DNA from: Rostratula benghalensis
Taxonomy: Eukaryota; Chordata; Aves; Charadriiformes; Rostratulidae
DNA: 64,000 bases
Assembly (NCBI GenBank): GCA_013399305.1
Contig: VXAI01000374.1
Location: 248,001-312,000 of the forward strand
Direction of reading: 5' to 3'
Shown here: in pieces, positions 48,258 through 61,136 of the stretch
Numbering within the stretch: the first letter of the stretch is position 1
Layout: each line of letters begins with the position of its first letter
Program-made: the position numbers and the translations under genes
Notes under the pieces: generated by a model
What the model was told of the DNA's origin: nothing
The model's database searches: none
The model's input: the letters and a program-made list of their open reading frames with translations, nothing else

Positions 48258-48955
48258 TTACCTATTTTTGTTTTAATGTACAGATCCCACTTGCAGCTCT
48301 TAGAAGCACCAGGAAACTGAAATGATCTATTATACACAACTCTCTGACATGAAAATCCAGGCTCTGCTGTCACTTGGAGCACCACCATACAAAAGTATAT
48401 ACATATACTTTTGTTCTTCTTTTATTGTTGTCACCATGAAAATAGCCTCTAGGCTTTCACCATCATGATCAGGATGATCAGAAGTTTTGTGGTGTGCACT
48501 GATAACATCCAAACAAAGTGTGTCTCTCAAGCTGTAGTTTGGATTGTGGCTTGTGTTTCACAAATGCATGGAGAAAAACCACAGGTAGCTGTTACTTCTT
48601 TTCACCTTGCTCCATCAGTCAGAGAAGTCATTATCTTCATGACTGTGCAGTGGAGGAAATCTGCCACAGCCTGCAGCAGGGTTATCTACTGAAGAAAATG
48701 CTGGTAGAGGGAAAAGTAGTGATGTGATTATTTTCCCCCTGATTTCCTACAAGCCAGCAGTTTGGAGTCAGAGCTGAGGCCATGTGAGCATGCATGAAGC
48801 CACTTTTAAAGAAATCACACAGGTTCATCCACAAAATTTAGAGAAAATCCACTAAATCCTACAAAGCTTAATCCAGATTACACCACCACTGTTGAAACTG
48901 GATGCTGGCCCACAAAGTGGTACAAATGCAGCTGAATTTGTGCCATTTTATGTTT

Positions 48956-49036
48956 CACAGAATCACAGACTATCAGGGATTGGAAGGGACCTTGAAAGAT
49001 GATCTAGTCCAATCCCCCTGCCAGAGCAGGAATAGC
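48956..49036 (-). mobile_element. CR1 LINE, extreme 3' end only
   Basis: The plus strand starts CACAGAATCACAGACTATCA and continues GGGATTGGAAGGGACC and GATCTAGTCCAATCCCCC. That is the antisense of a CR1 terminus and matches the type of the 3' ends at 10261-10319 and 55450-55510. Only about 80 bp were inserted or survive. Confidence 0.88.
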
Positions 49037-51979
49037 TAAGAATGGCTATCACCATTTAAACCCTCAGTATCATGCACAAAAGACCATAAACTTTTAATAC
49101 AACAATAAAGCCAGGGTTTAGCCTTTTAAATAATATGCATCTTGACTAGATGTCCGGTCTATTTTCTCCTTGCCAGTTATATTGAGGGGCCATAAAGAAA
49201 AAGGGAATAAGAATAGCAAGGAAGTTAAAGTGCAAGCAACTGAAAAGGTCAAAGTAGTATGCTTTATGACTGTCGCTGAGCGTATGCCATGTTAAAATTC
49301 ATCCACGGTCTTTCAAGAAAATAGAAACAATCTCTGAGGCATATGAGAAAATCAATCAGCACACATCGACTCCACTAAAAATGATTGGACTGGGTGCACC
49401 TCAAAAGGCCTCTGGAGATCAAGAAACAAGCCTCTTTCCTCTCTACTCTCTTAATGGATGAGAGCTCACAGAGGAACTAAAAGACAGACATTTGCATGTA
49501 CTTCAGCAACACTGCAAATGCAGAGCTCGGGAGAGGAACTGAAGCAGCAAGGATTCCATCCAAGTCCCTTTGCCCAAATCCAAATAACAACAACAAAAAA
49601 ATGTTAAATTCAACTGTTCAACTTAAAATGCAATTTTTACCTCAATTATCAGCTGCTGAGGTGGTATAGAATGAAATAATAAAAAAAATTAAATTGCATC
49701 CTCAGCACAGATTGCTCACTTTTTTCATAAATAGCTTGCAGCACATTGGTATCAAGGCATAGATCCACAAGCCCAAGTGATTCTGCCGTTGTTCATGCTC
49801 TTGCTGTATTCAGACTTATTCACTGGCAGAAAATACTGGATCTCAAATAGGATCTCTTGGACTGTGAGTGCTTTCTGGCCTGTGTATCTCAGGAGTACTT
49901 AGCATGGCCAGCACTGACGTTTGAAAACTGCATTAAGCCAGTTATTATAACACACCACACAGGACAATTTGGTTTCATCCATTTGGTTAAAAATGACTGT
50001 TCACTTACTGAGAAGAACCTGCCTGCCTTCAGCCCCTCACAGTGTAGCTGCTGAAGGACATGTCCCTTTAATTCGACAAGAAAACAGAGCTGGCCAGATG
50101 TAGTCTCTTTCCAGGAATTGGCTCATTTTGAACATCATTGTTCTTGAATATAAGCAGAGAAGAATTAGAGGGGGTTGACAGTTTTGAAACATGCTATTTG
50201 TGATCAAGTCCACCAAGCACAAATGAGACACAATGCCTTGTTTGCAGCAGAGCCCGATACACTTTTTGTCACGTAATTATATGCTACTGTGGCAGAACAT
50301 ATTTTCCACAATGATTTTCTTTCTGTCTATCTATCTAACTATCATGGGGGAGTGGACCAGCAATTTGCAAAAACCTGTCTTTAAACAATGATAAAAGATA
50401 TATAGTGTCTGGTCTTACCATTTCTCTTGCAACCTGACTAAATGCTCAAGCTTGCTGATTCAGAATAGATAGATTTTCTTCTCCTTTTTTTTGTAAAGAA
50501 GGATATGGGAGTTGTTTTCACGGCTGCTGGATTCATCACCACCATAATATTATTCTCCCACAGAAGCAAAACCTATTGTACTTTCATGCTGTAACCACAC
50601 TCCTGCAGTCACAAACTTACACCTTTCTCAGGGGTTCAAGAGTGAGAAACAGCCAGAAAAGATGCCCATGGCTGGTGTATCAAATAAGGATTTCTTACAT
50701 CTCACTACTTTTCAGAGAGGATGGTGAGTAAATCCTCAGACACACACCGCAGTGTCTCTTCCTTCACCTGGAGGAAAAAAAGGCCCATGCAACTTTATTA
50801 TGCTGTTAAACACACCATCTTTTGTCATGCTTTGGTCAACTGCAGAGAAAATTTTACCAAATTCTAGTCTCCACAACAGTTTCTCTTCCCAGTCCTTATT
50901 TTTACAGATTGTGGAATATGATTCAACAACACAGCTGTGCACTGAGCCTTTCTGAAACTGAACTAACAATCCTGTCTCCAGATTAAATACTTCGGAGGTT
51001 TAATTCAGAGGAAAAGCTGTCTGTGAAAACATGAGCCAAACCTGAGTGAGACACACCAGAACAATAAAGCAGCACATGGATTTCTGGGGTTAAGAATAAA
51101 TACTATAAAAAATCCTGTGAGAAGCAGGCCAGACTTCCCCATACTCCCAAAAGCCTTGATGACAGGCTTTTCTAGCACAGGTCACATCAGCTCCCTCTTG
51201 ACCACGCTACTATCCTCAAAAGTGCATCCAACAGGGAAATACATCTATGAAGTTGCAGTACGTTTTCTGGAGACTTTCACAAGCAATAAGGACTCTGCAA
51301 CTTACACTGCTTGGGCTCTATCTGTGTGTTACATCTATTCTCACTATGATAGTTCCCAGAAAGGATGAATCTTTTCACATAAGGCACTTGACATAGAGAC
51401 ATACAGAGATAGACATATAGCCCAGCACAGGAGAGACAAGGTGAATAGCAAGCACAATTTAATTTTGGGGAAAAGGTTTAAAAAATAATCTTTGTACCCT
51501 TTTTATACTTACCTAAACTTGTTCACACACTCCACGAGGCATATATGATCCCTAATAAATTCTAGGTACTGTGTATGATCTGCACTAACCTCTTAGTGCA
51601 TTCATTGCAATTATGTTAAAAACCCATGTATGTCACCTTTTGTGATGAGGAATAACCACTCTTTAATAAAATTCCAGGTAAATTATGCCTTTCCAACATT
51701 TTTTCCAAACCACATCTTAGTAACACTGAACATTTATTTCCCTCCTGTTAGCCAAAAGAGAGTCTGGACTGATCATTCTCACCCCAGAAAACAACACTGT
51801 CTTTTGTCATTCCACCCCCATCCCCCCATAAAAGCCAGACCTTTGCCTCTTTGCTCAAAGAGCTGATCTTTCCAAACATCCCTCCCTCTACCTCTTCAAT
51901 CTGAATCTGAAATGCTTTGGACAGCCATCAGGACTTTGCTGGGGCTACTGGCTATCTGTTCAAGTAGCAAGGAAACACT
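49037..51979. other. Non-coding stretch, no gene recognised
   Basis: Short frames only, no repeat recognised apart from a small (CTAT)n-like patch near 50325-50342. No convincing exon was seen. Confidence 0.5.
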
Positions 51980-52618
51980 AAATAGAATTATCCTAGGATC
52001 ATAAAACAGTTTGGGTTGAAAGGACAGGGACACCTCTCACTAGAGCAGGTTGCTCACAACCCCATTCAACCTGGTCTTCAACATTTGCGGGGATAGGGCA
52101 TCCATAGCATCTCCAGGCAACATCTTTCAGTGTCTCACCATCCTCATAGTGAAAAATTCCATGCTGCTATATAATCAAAATCTACCCCCTTCCAGTTTAA
52201 AACCATTACTTCTCGTCCTATCGCTATAATCCCTGATAAAGCATCCCTCCTCATCTTTCCTCTATGCTCCCTTCAGGTGCTGGGAGGCTGCAATAAGGTC
52301 TCCCCAAAGCCTTCTCTGCTGTAGGCTGAACAACCCCATCTCTCTCAGCTTTTCAGCACAGGAGAGCTGCTCCAGCCCTTTGACCACCTTTGTGGCCCTC
52401 CTCTGGATTTTCTCCAACAGGTCCATGTTCTTTTTATGTTTGGGGCCCCAAGGCTGGATGCAGTACTCCAGGTGGGGTCTCCTGAAGAGCCAAGTAGAGG
52501 CATAGAATCACTTCCCTCAACCTGCTGGCCACCATTCTGTTGATGCAGCCCAGGATGCAGTTGGTTGTCTGGGCTGTGAGCGCACATTGCCAGCTTATAT
52601 TCAGTTTTTCATGCATCA
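51980..52618 (-). mobile_element. CR1 LINE, 5'-truncated
   Basis: The antisense 3' end at about 51980-52020 reads AGGATCATAAAACAGTTTGG, then GACAGGGACACC and AGGTTGCTCACAACCCC. The ORF2 C-terminal region follows in reverse, including CTCTCTCAGCTTTTCAGCAC, GACCACCTTTGTGGCCC and GTACTCCAGGTGGGG, and ends near 52618 with GAGCGCACATTGCC. Compared with related CR1 ends, about 40 bp near the terminus are missing. It belongs to the same general type as 5545-5667. The frames are broken, indicating an older copy. Confidence 0.92.
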
Positions 52619-54885
52619 TTTATCATAATGAGTAATTAATTCTTAATATTAATTATCAATATTTTGTGATGCTACTGGTAAAGGACATAGTGAGTAATAT
52701 TAAGCCAAAATCTGTTATGAGGATTGCATATGTTTTCTGCCTTTAGTTTAAACTTTGCATAGCAGGGTGACAAGGTGAGAGGCATAAGTGACAACAGCTT
52801 CCATTGTGTAACCATAGAACAAACCGTGCTCAGCTCTTTCCCCATATATTTATGACATATAAAATTAGCTTTTTTTCCCCTGTAATAAAAAGATCCCCTC
52901 ACAAACTCTCTTAATTTCTGTTTGGGATCAGCAGAAGAACATAGAAGACTGTGAACCAAGAGATCACAAAACCAGAAAATCTGATGTGAAATTCTCCCAG
53001 CCTTAACTGGGAAGAATATGGATTCAATTCTATCACATCAATTAAAGCTTTGATTTCATCCTCTTGAAATCCTTCAGGTGACATTTTCCAGAGATTTGCA
53101 GAAAGTTACTTTCCTTGGACTGAGCAGATTATCAGAGACACTAAAAAGGGATGTAACTTACAGCATCACTTCCAACAGATTTTTCTACTCTTTTCAAATT
53201 GAGTTTCTTGTCAGTCTGTGACTCATATTTATCTTTTTTCCCTGCTCATTAAAGCTATCATACTTGTGACTGAAAATGCTAGGAATGGCTTTGGTCTAAT
53301 CAATGTAAGGCCCCTTTTCAATCTCCTTGGCATAGGCAGTTTGCTCATCAGCAGGTAGCAGAGCTACAACGTGGCTGGGGAAAAATAAGGGAGATCATGT
53401 TTCCAGTGGCTCCCAGGAAGGTGATTTTTATCAGTATGTCATACCCCATTGCAAAAGGCTGGGTCACTGCTTACTACTATTGTGTCCATGCTGGATATGA
53501 TCTACCCAGACAGATATCCCTTAAGAGGAGCCACTGTTGCATCCACATTTTCCATTTCTGTTGTCCCTGAGGCTCCCTAGAAGCCACCGGGTGAAAAATA
53601 ACACATCTGTTGCTGACCAGTGAGGTGCCACTGGTCCCAGTACCAGCCAAATACTGAGGATTACAGAAAGAAAAATTCAGCAGACATTTCCCAGAGCCTG
53701 CAAGCAGCTGCACCTATAAACTACTTGAATGTGTCCCTTCATGGCTGAAATGTTGGTGAAATGGCCATAGTTCCTCAAAAGCAAACGAAAACTGCTATGC
53801 TGAACATTTCATTTGCACCATCTGTAGCAATGGAAGGTTTTGAAGAGTGCGGTCACAACATTCAGCTAGTCCAACATAGCAGATTAGAAAACAAAGACAG
53901 ATTTTAAATCAACTTAAAACTAGCCAGCCAGCAGGTAGGCTTAAAGACTTTCTTTAAAAATGCTTCCTTTTCCTCTCGGAGCAGTTTGAACTCTGGCAGT
54001 TAATGCCGTGCCAGGTAGTTTTAGCAAACAAAAGTGAGGGGTAGGGCATTTCATCTCAGTACCATCACTAGGAGTGACTGCCTGGTCCAGTGGCTACATA
54101 ACCAGGCTGGAATTCAGGGCATATTAAGAGCGGTGGAGCACCACGTTGAATCCAGGCCTCAACATATCAACCCAAAGCCCGAAAAGACAGAACAGCACCA
54201 TGCTGGGCCATATCATCTTGCTCTGCTGGGAGTCCCAGATGATTAACTGCAATACAGCATGTTATTGAAGTGTTCACATTGCTCAGGGAACTTGCAAGGC
54301 TGCAGCAGAACGCCACTGGTTCCCTTTGATTGGTATGGACACGACTGCCCCTGCACTGGACTCCATGGCATGGCACAGTGTGCCCCTTCAGAAACCTCTA
54401 CCTGTAGCAGCTCAAACACCACACATGGCATGGGACCCTGCTCAAGGCTTTCCACCTCTCCTACACTTTCTTGGTTTGTTTTGCTGGTTTTGGGGGGTTA
54501 TTTAAGTATGTTAGTTTACACATTTTCACACCAACTAGGAGCTTTGCTTTTATGTCTTATGATTTTTGTAAAAAGATTGTGGTGTTGGCCAGAAGCAAGA
54601 CCACCACCACTGTGGTCAGGGGCAGCACTACACATGTGCTCTGTGGTAGCTTTCTAGGTTTCTCTAGTTCCCAGGAGGGAAGAGCCAGTTTCACAAAGGA
54701 TTCTGCAGAATTGGAGTCAGGCCAAAATTTCTCATTTTCTAAGTCAAACACCACTTCCTACTTTCAGAAGGGAGATGCAAACAAGCTAATACCTCTGACA
54801 GCCTCAGAAACAGGAATCTTTCACATCGTGATTTGGCATCATCTGAGTCATTTCAGGACAGACTAGTTTATATTTATATATTGTA
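52619..54885. other. Non-coding stretch, no gene recognised
   Basis: An AT-rich patch (about 52620-52670) borders the CR1. Plus-strand frames at 54259-54657 and 54471-54866 are open for about 130 codons but overlap each other, show no domain and probably reflect local composition. Confidence 0.5.
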
Positions 54886-55510
<625 letters not shown>

Positions 55511-57200
55511 CTATCAGGGCAAAGAAGAGACTTGATCCTGTACCACTACCTATAATGTCACTGCAGAAGTCACAACAAAGCACTGCACATAAACACACAA
55601 CGAAAAATCAGCAGTAAAAACTTGAGCAAAACCAAAACCTGTCCACGAAGCCCTTCAGTTTTAATGGAAAGAGTCTGTTTAGGCAAAATTCTCTATCATC
55701 AAAAACTGTCTCATTGAGTTGAAGCAGCAAAGCTGCTGTGTTTTTCATCACCTGAGATGTTCCCTTCTGGAAAGCACATCTGCTGAGATAAAGGGATAAT
55801 TCTGACATGTTGGTATTTTACAACAAAGACCTATGTGAAAATTTTTCATCAAAACCACTGAAGCAAGCTGGGCTTTTGATTAAATTGGAAAAAAGCACAG
55901 TTTTCCACTGAAAAAAAAAACCCACAAAAAAAAAACCCCAAACAAAAACCAACAATCCCAAATGAAAAAATCTCTCCAGGGATTTGCTTCTGCAGTGCTT
56001 CAAAAGAAAACTGCATTCCTCCTTCTCCTCCCCAGAGATTCCACTCTACCCTGGTTGGCCAAGCATCCCAATTGATCTGTCCATCTCACACCACGGGACT
56101 CCAGAGGAGAGATGCCCCTTATCTCCAAGAAATAGTCACTAATCACACTTCAGATAAGGTTTCCAGAACAGAAAAATAGGAATGTACAACTTCAGGAAGG
56201 CAAAACTAGACATGGGGGTTCACCAGCTCATGTATACGAGCATCATTTTAGACATTTTCAGAGCTCAGAGCAAAACTCACTCATCTCTTACCCCTTCTTT
56301 AGTTATTTTAAAGTATTGGGACTACAGAGTAGTGGAAAAAAGTGATTCAAGCATCAGGAAAACAAACTAATGAAGAGGCAAAGGGCTAGTGATAATTTTT
56401 TACAGGTTCCTGCCTTGAAGTTGGATTCGTTTGCGTTCTCCTGTCTGACTTGCAATCAGTTTGCTGCACTTTTCTTTGCTTGGCCATTTATGTAGGCTAA
56501 ACTCTGTGCCATTTCTCCTCCTCGATCACCTCCTTATTGTGTGAAGCAGATTATCCACCAAGCAACACTCACTTGTGCAAATCAGTTTGATGCTGAGATG
56601 TTCTAGCTAAACTAAGGATTAACAGGGAATATTATTCATCTTCAGAACCTCACAAAGTCTTAAACAGAGATATGGGCTAATCTAATCCTGTACATAAGGA
56701 GCTTGTCTCTGGTGTCATCACAGGCATCCCTCTTCACTGCAAACAGTAATTGCTATCAGTGGTTTCAAGGGGGCAATAATGCACCTAATTATCACTCTGG
56801 CACACCAGACAAGGGACAAGGCACAAACCTGCCTCTCTGCTTCTGTCCCCCATGCAGGTGATGTCTGCACTAAGCACCAGTCTCTTGTATTCTGGCTGTC
56901 TTTAGCCCATTGCTTCTCTAAACCAGGAGCTGCAGACACTGCCTAAAAGAGCTCAGTGAATGACATCCTGTGCCTTTTTTTTTTTTTTTTAATTTAAACG
57001 AGATTCCTGTTTAAATCAGACAAGGTTAATTTTTTATTTTTTTTAAAATTCAAATACAGCTCTCCCATTCTTCATTTCAACCTACATAAATACCTCTGCT
57101 CAGCCTTTTCTGCCAGGCCTGCCTGTCTTCACCAGCTGCTGAGTTGCTTTGGACATACATAGTCTGTTCTCAGCTAGGAAAGTGAGCCTTAACAACACTG

Positions 57201-57244
57201 AAAAAAAAGAAAAGAAAATAAAAAGAAAAAAAAAAGGGGGGGGG
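57201..57244 (+). repeat. A/G purine tract ending in G9
   Basis: AAAAAAAAGAAAAG-type sequence ends in nine G residues at about 57236-57244. The strand is purely A/G apart from one T at about 57220. It is simple sequence. Confidence 0.85.
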
Positions 57245-57998
57245 ACACAATGTGGGAAAACAGGCAAGTGAAACAATGATCGTCCCAGGTCTTTTTCTAC
57301 CCTAACCACTGGTGCAAGGTCAGACCATTCTGAGATGACAGCTCTCAAATACCTTACATACTGCATAGGTGGCAGCTCTACCATTAATTGGCTCCTGACT
57401 GGTTCATTTCCTTAAAGCCCCTGCTCCCACTGGGCATGCCCTGCTGCATTAACCAAGCCCCTCTACTGCCATCAGCCTCTTGCCCACAGCAGCCAGTCTC
57501 ACACTTGTGGGTTGGCACCTATGCATCCTTGTGCTGGCAGCAAGGGTAGGGAGGGAAAGTCATAGAACCCAACTGTTACTTCTTGCTTGTTTGCAACTCT
57601 TTAGATATGTCCTAATTTCCCCAGTAAGACTAATGAGAGTATTTTGTTAGAAGATGGCAGAACCAGACCATCCCTCCCTGAAATGAAAAGGCCAGGGCTG
57701 GTGAATACAGGATGACCCCCATGCCCATGGGAACCACCAACACAAGCCACACATACAGAAAGAAATGCTCTGCCCACTGAGTCCCTATCTCTAGAGGCAT
57801 TGCTGCAGCAGACACTGCAGAGCAAAGGAGGAGCGTGCTGTGTGGTACTGCATGCACCAAATCCCCTGTACTTGGTTCAGCAAGTGGATGGATTTGCTCT
57901 TGGCTGCATAAATTAGGCTATCTCCTTCATCCTCTGAATCCCTCATGTCTGAGACAACTTAATACTTTGGAAAATGAAAGGAGAATTACTCAAAATTA

Positions 57999-58052
57999 TT
58001 GAAAAATCTAGCTGAATGGCACTGATTCTTGAAAAATCTAGCTGAATGGCCC
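57999..58052. repeat. 30-bp tandem duplication
   Basis: TTGAAAAATCTAGCTGAATG followed by GC occurs at 57999-58020 and again at 58029-58050, with a period of 30 bp including a short spacer that is not repeated in full. It is a small local duplication. Confidence 0.85.
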
Positions 58053-59136
58053 TGTCACACCTCCAGATGGTCACTGCTACAGATACAGACCCAGCTCAGC
58101 CACAGAGAAAGGAGGAGTGTTCATGCACCACACGTGTTGGGTGCGTTATGGCAGCCTAAATGAGGTGAGCACGTATGAATTAAGCTGCCCTAGTGACTGG
58201 TTCCCTCTTAGGCAGGACTGAGCTGAGGCCAGCAAAATGAAGCTGCATATGACCTAAGTATTTAGACAGATAAATGTGAGTATCTGTGCTGCAATAAAGG
58301 AGAAATTTGTGTGAAGGGAAATTGCATTATGCTTATTCAAAGTTGAATTTATTTCTTCCCTTTCTTATTAAGAAACTCATTTTAAAAATCCCAGCCTCAG
58401 GTCAGGGTTATACTTATAGGGCTGATTTAGTATCTGGCAGTGCAGGATTCAAAATTCCTATGAAGTTCCTTCCTGTAGTCAATCAAGTGTAAGCCCTCTA
58501 CTTGGGCTAAGAATTTTATATTTTTCTTTTAATTAAAAAATAGCTTGAGGGCATGTTAAGGTTTAAATTACTTGTATAGAGAAAAATGCTTCTCTAAGAA
58601 ACCTATTAGGAGATACAGCTTGAGAGTAACAGAAGATCTTCAGAATGAATAGAAGTTTAATTTTTTTAAGGTAATGGAGAGGAGGGGAGATATTCCAGAG
58701 AGTTTTCTTCAGCTCATTTTGGACTGTCATTTTCTGCCCTGAAGCCATGGTTGAGTGACCTCAGAGGAGATCAAGAAAGAGCTGTTGGGCGAAGAGTCCG
58801 TCACTGCAGAATGGTGGCAGGAACTTGTCTGTGTGTGAATCTCACCAATATGGGTTTACTTAAAATATGCAAACCTTGGATCCAAGTCAGTTACCAGAAT
58901 ACAACCCAATCATTTCTACAGCTTGCACATCAGCTGGCCATTTATGATGTAGGTATTGTTAGTGTACATAAAGCACTCGTAAGCTCTAATGCAAACAAGA
59001 GCATCAAACAACCTCCACTGCCCCTCAGAAAAAATAAAGGGGAAGAAAGAAAATACCAGTTACACACTTTTCCATTTCCAAGAGCTGTGCTGTACTGAGG
59101 ACCTGGAGTTCCTCTTGCTTGCAAGCAGAGTGACCA

Positions 59137-59338
59137 CATGCTTGGGTAGCCTGCCTGCCTGCCATAGAGAGAGATGGGAAAGCCCTGTGTCATTTGAACA
59201 CAAGAGACGAAAGATTAGAGCCAAAGATGACTGTGAGCATGCTTGGGTAGCCTGCCTGCCTGCCATAGAGAGAGATGGGAAAGCCCTGTGTCATTTGAAC
59301 ACAAGAGACGAAAGATTAGAGCCAAAGATGACTGTGAG
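59137..59338. repeat. Perfect 101-bp tandem duplication
   Basis: Bases 59137-59237 and 59238-59338 are identical over the full 101 bp, beginning CATGCTTGGGTAG and ending GATGACTGTGAG. The unit itself contains a CCTGCCTGCCTGCC run and GAGAGAGA. Zero divergence implies a very recent duplication, a polymorphic allele or an assembly artefact. Confidence 0.97.
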
Positions 59339-60570
59339 TTCTAATTTTCAGCTGGCAGGCAAGGAGTCAATAGAATCAGGTTGTATTGGGTCAGTCGGAG
59401 CCAACAGCGTTTTGGTCAGGCTGCATTTACAGGGGACTTACAGTTTGCATTCCCAGGCAAGTTAATTAATGCAAAACCTTCCCTGGTGGTATGCAATTCC
59501 AGCAAGACACAATCTGACAGACAGGCTGTTCAGCAATCTCTTCTAGGGAAGCATCAGAAGATAGCACAATCTACTACACACACAGCCCTCCTAATTTTCC
59601 TCTGATATCCCTCATTTTCACTTAAATAATGCAGAATCCTCCCGCACCTCACTCTCTAGTAGTAACATTTAAAACAAAAAAAATCCCAGCCAGAAATACC
59701 ATATTAGGTTTAGAATTATCCCTCCTTTGAGAGGCAATGACCACATAATCATGGTATACTCTATTTAGGCTTCAAAGCAAAACTTTGAATGAGAGAGCAG
59801 ATCATAACATTACAGTGACCAGACACAAGGCTTAAATGGCTGACAATTCCATATAAAAATATGGATGAGCTCACTTATTCAATGCTAACAAGATGTTGTC
59901 TTGTCCTATCTGCAGAATAACCAGGAAGGGACAGATGAACTTTCAAAGGGCTTCAAACACCAAAAGTTCTCTTTTGAACTATTTTCTGCAAACAAATCAT
60001 TCACAATGAGGGGGGCAGTCCAGTGTGATGCTGATCAGGCTGAAGAAAAGCAGAATGTCACACAGAGGGAGGCATTTCTCCCTCATCTCCAGGACAGGAT
60101 TTTTTTTCTTCCCTAGCTGCTTAATGAGGACTTTCCTAGCCTTGCAGTAAGAGCTCTCTGCAGCATAGGTGAAGCATAGGAGCACCTATCATTCTAAGTC
60201 CAGACCCCTTGGTTTGCTAAAGAGTATAGAGAAATTCAGCTAAGGAGAACAGAAGGCAAAACAAAAGGGAATTCAAGTAGGCTGTTGAAAACTGCTGTAC
60301 TCACTTTGGCTTTACATCTTGATATATTAATGGATAAGAGCAGGATTTCTCGGTCCTTGTGAACACGTGGATCCTCTTCCAGCTTATCCCTTTGCATGTG
60401 ACCCTGAGTCAGCTGCATCTAAGCTCCTCCAGGCCAGGAGCACAGGCTGCAGTCCCAGGCTGTGAGCATTTCTTCCCCACTCCAATCAGAGGGAACTGAG
60501 CACTGACCAGAGATTCAAGACAGCTAGCAGATCACAAACTAGTATAAGCACTTACAGGTTGTGACTTTAC
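59339..60570. other. Non-coding stretch, no gene recognised
   Basis: Short frames only, without recognised domains or repeats. Confidence 0.5.
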
Positions 60571-60745
60571 CTGGGTCTCATGGTCCTGCCCTGAAGACCA
60601 AGAACCAGTGCTGTCAGCTCAGAGAAGATGGAGCCATTTTGGACTGCTGCTGACACTTCATTGCCAGTTGACTGACTCTTTGTCATTGCTGACTCTTTGA
60701 CATTGCCAGTGACAGGCAACAGCACCGTGTAGCTGACAGTGACTG
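60571..60745 (-). other. Candidate internal exon of unidentified gene
   Basis: On the minus strand a good acceptor, TTTGTTTTATTTCAG, precedes 60745 and a donor, GACCCAG followed by GTAAAG, follows 60571. The 175-bp segment is open in one frame, entering at phase 1 and leaving at phase 2, and codes 57 complete residues starting VTVSYTVLLPVTGNVKESAM and ending LGLQGRTMRP. The exit phase matches the entry phase of the candidate at 18276-18423, which may be coincidence. I recognise no family. An internal near-repeat (TGACTCTTTG followed by CATTGC twice) and the general frequency of splice-like sites argue for caution. Confidence 0.22.
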
Positions 60746-61036
60746 CTGAAATAAAACAAACTTGACTTCATCAAGTGTAACATAACTTGGGGCAAGAAAG
60801 AGCCAACAAGAGACAGAAGCCTTCACTGTGACCCTACCAGGACTTGCATCTTCTGGCCAGCCCTGCCAGGGTGCACATTTTATACTGCACCTGAGCACAA
60901 GAAAAGTGGCCCAATAGGAGAAGATGAAAGCTACATCAATCCTTAACTGACTGTTTGTTTTGTGATGCTTGCCCATGTAGTCATCTGGGCAGTGGTAGCA
61001 TAAAGTTGCATGGTGGCAAACTCTAAAACCATCTTT

Positions 61037-61136
61037 CAGGTGAAACTGCCACCACTTTATGCTGACAGGTGAAACTGCCACCACTTTATGCTGACAGGTG
61101 AAACTGCCACCACTTTATGCTGACAGGTGAAACTGC
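61037..61136. repeat. 29-bp minisatellite, about 3.4 copies
   Basis: The unit CAGGTGAAACTGCCACCACT followed by TTATGCTGA occurs at 61037-61065, 61066-61094 and 61095-61123. A partial fourth copy, CAGGTGAAACTGC, ends at 61136. The complete units are identical. There are no spacers, so this is not a CRISPR array. Confidence 0.96.

Larger units (their letters stand above)
37831..48955. other. Long non-coding stretch, no gene recognised
   Basis: About 11 kb with no recognisable CR1. The longest open stretch is a 160-codon plus-strand frame at 38377-38859 without any domain. An A-rich tract (45641-45703), a hairpin and one candidate exon are listed separately. A minus-strand donor-like GTAACTTGG near 44780 follows a short open stretch, but the acceptor is not convincing. 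Confidence 0.5.
55511..59136. other. Non-coding stretch with several homopolymer tracts
   Basis: No gene is recognised. The stretch contains an A/C-rich tract at 55911-55955, T16 at 56975-56990, an A/G tract at 57201-57244 and a 30-bp duplication at 57999. Read antisense, the tracts at 55911 and 57201 form long pyrimidine runs ending in CAG, so they resemble splice acceptors, but the open frames that follow lack credible donors. Confidence 0.5.

Noticed and set aside
54034..54866. Overlapping plus-strand frames as a gene or viral remnant
   Set aside because: Frames overlap one another, show no retroviral or cellular domain, and no terminal repeats were found.
55818..55910. Minus-strand segment after a T-rich CAG acceptor as an exon
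   Set aside because: The acceptor arises from the A/C tract at 55911-55955, and the only donor (TAGGTCTTT) is poor.
57100..57384. Minus-strand frame after a long pyrimidine tract ending in CAG as an exon
   Set aside because: The acceptor is simply the reverse of the A/G tract at 57201-57244, and the only downstream donors are weak.
61037..61136. Regularly spaced 29-bp repeats resembling a CRISPR array
   Set aside because: The units are directly adjacent with no spacers, and the setting is vertebrate nuclear DNA. It is a minisatellite.
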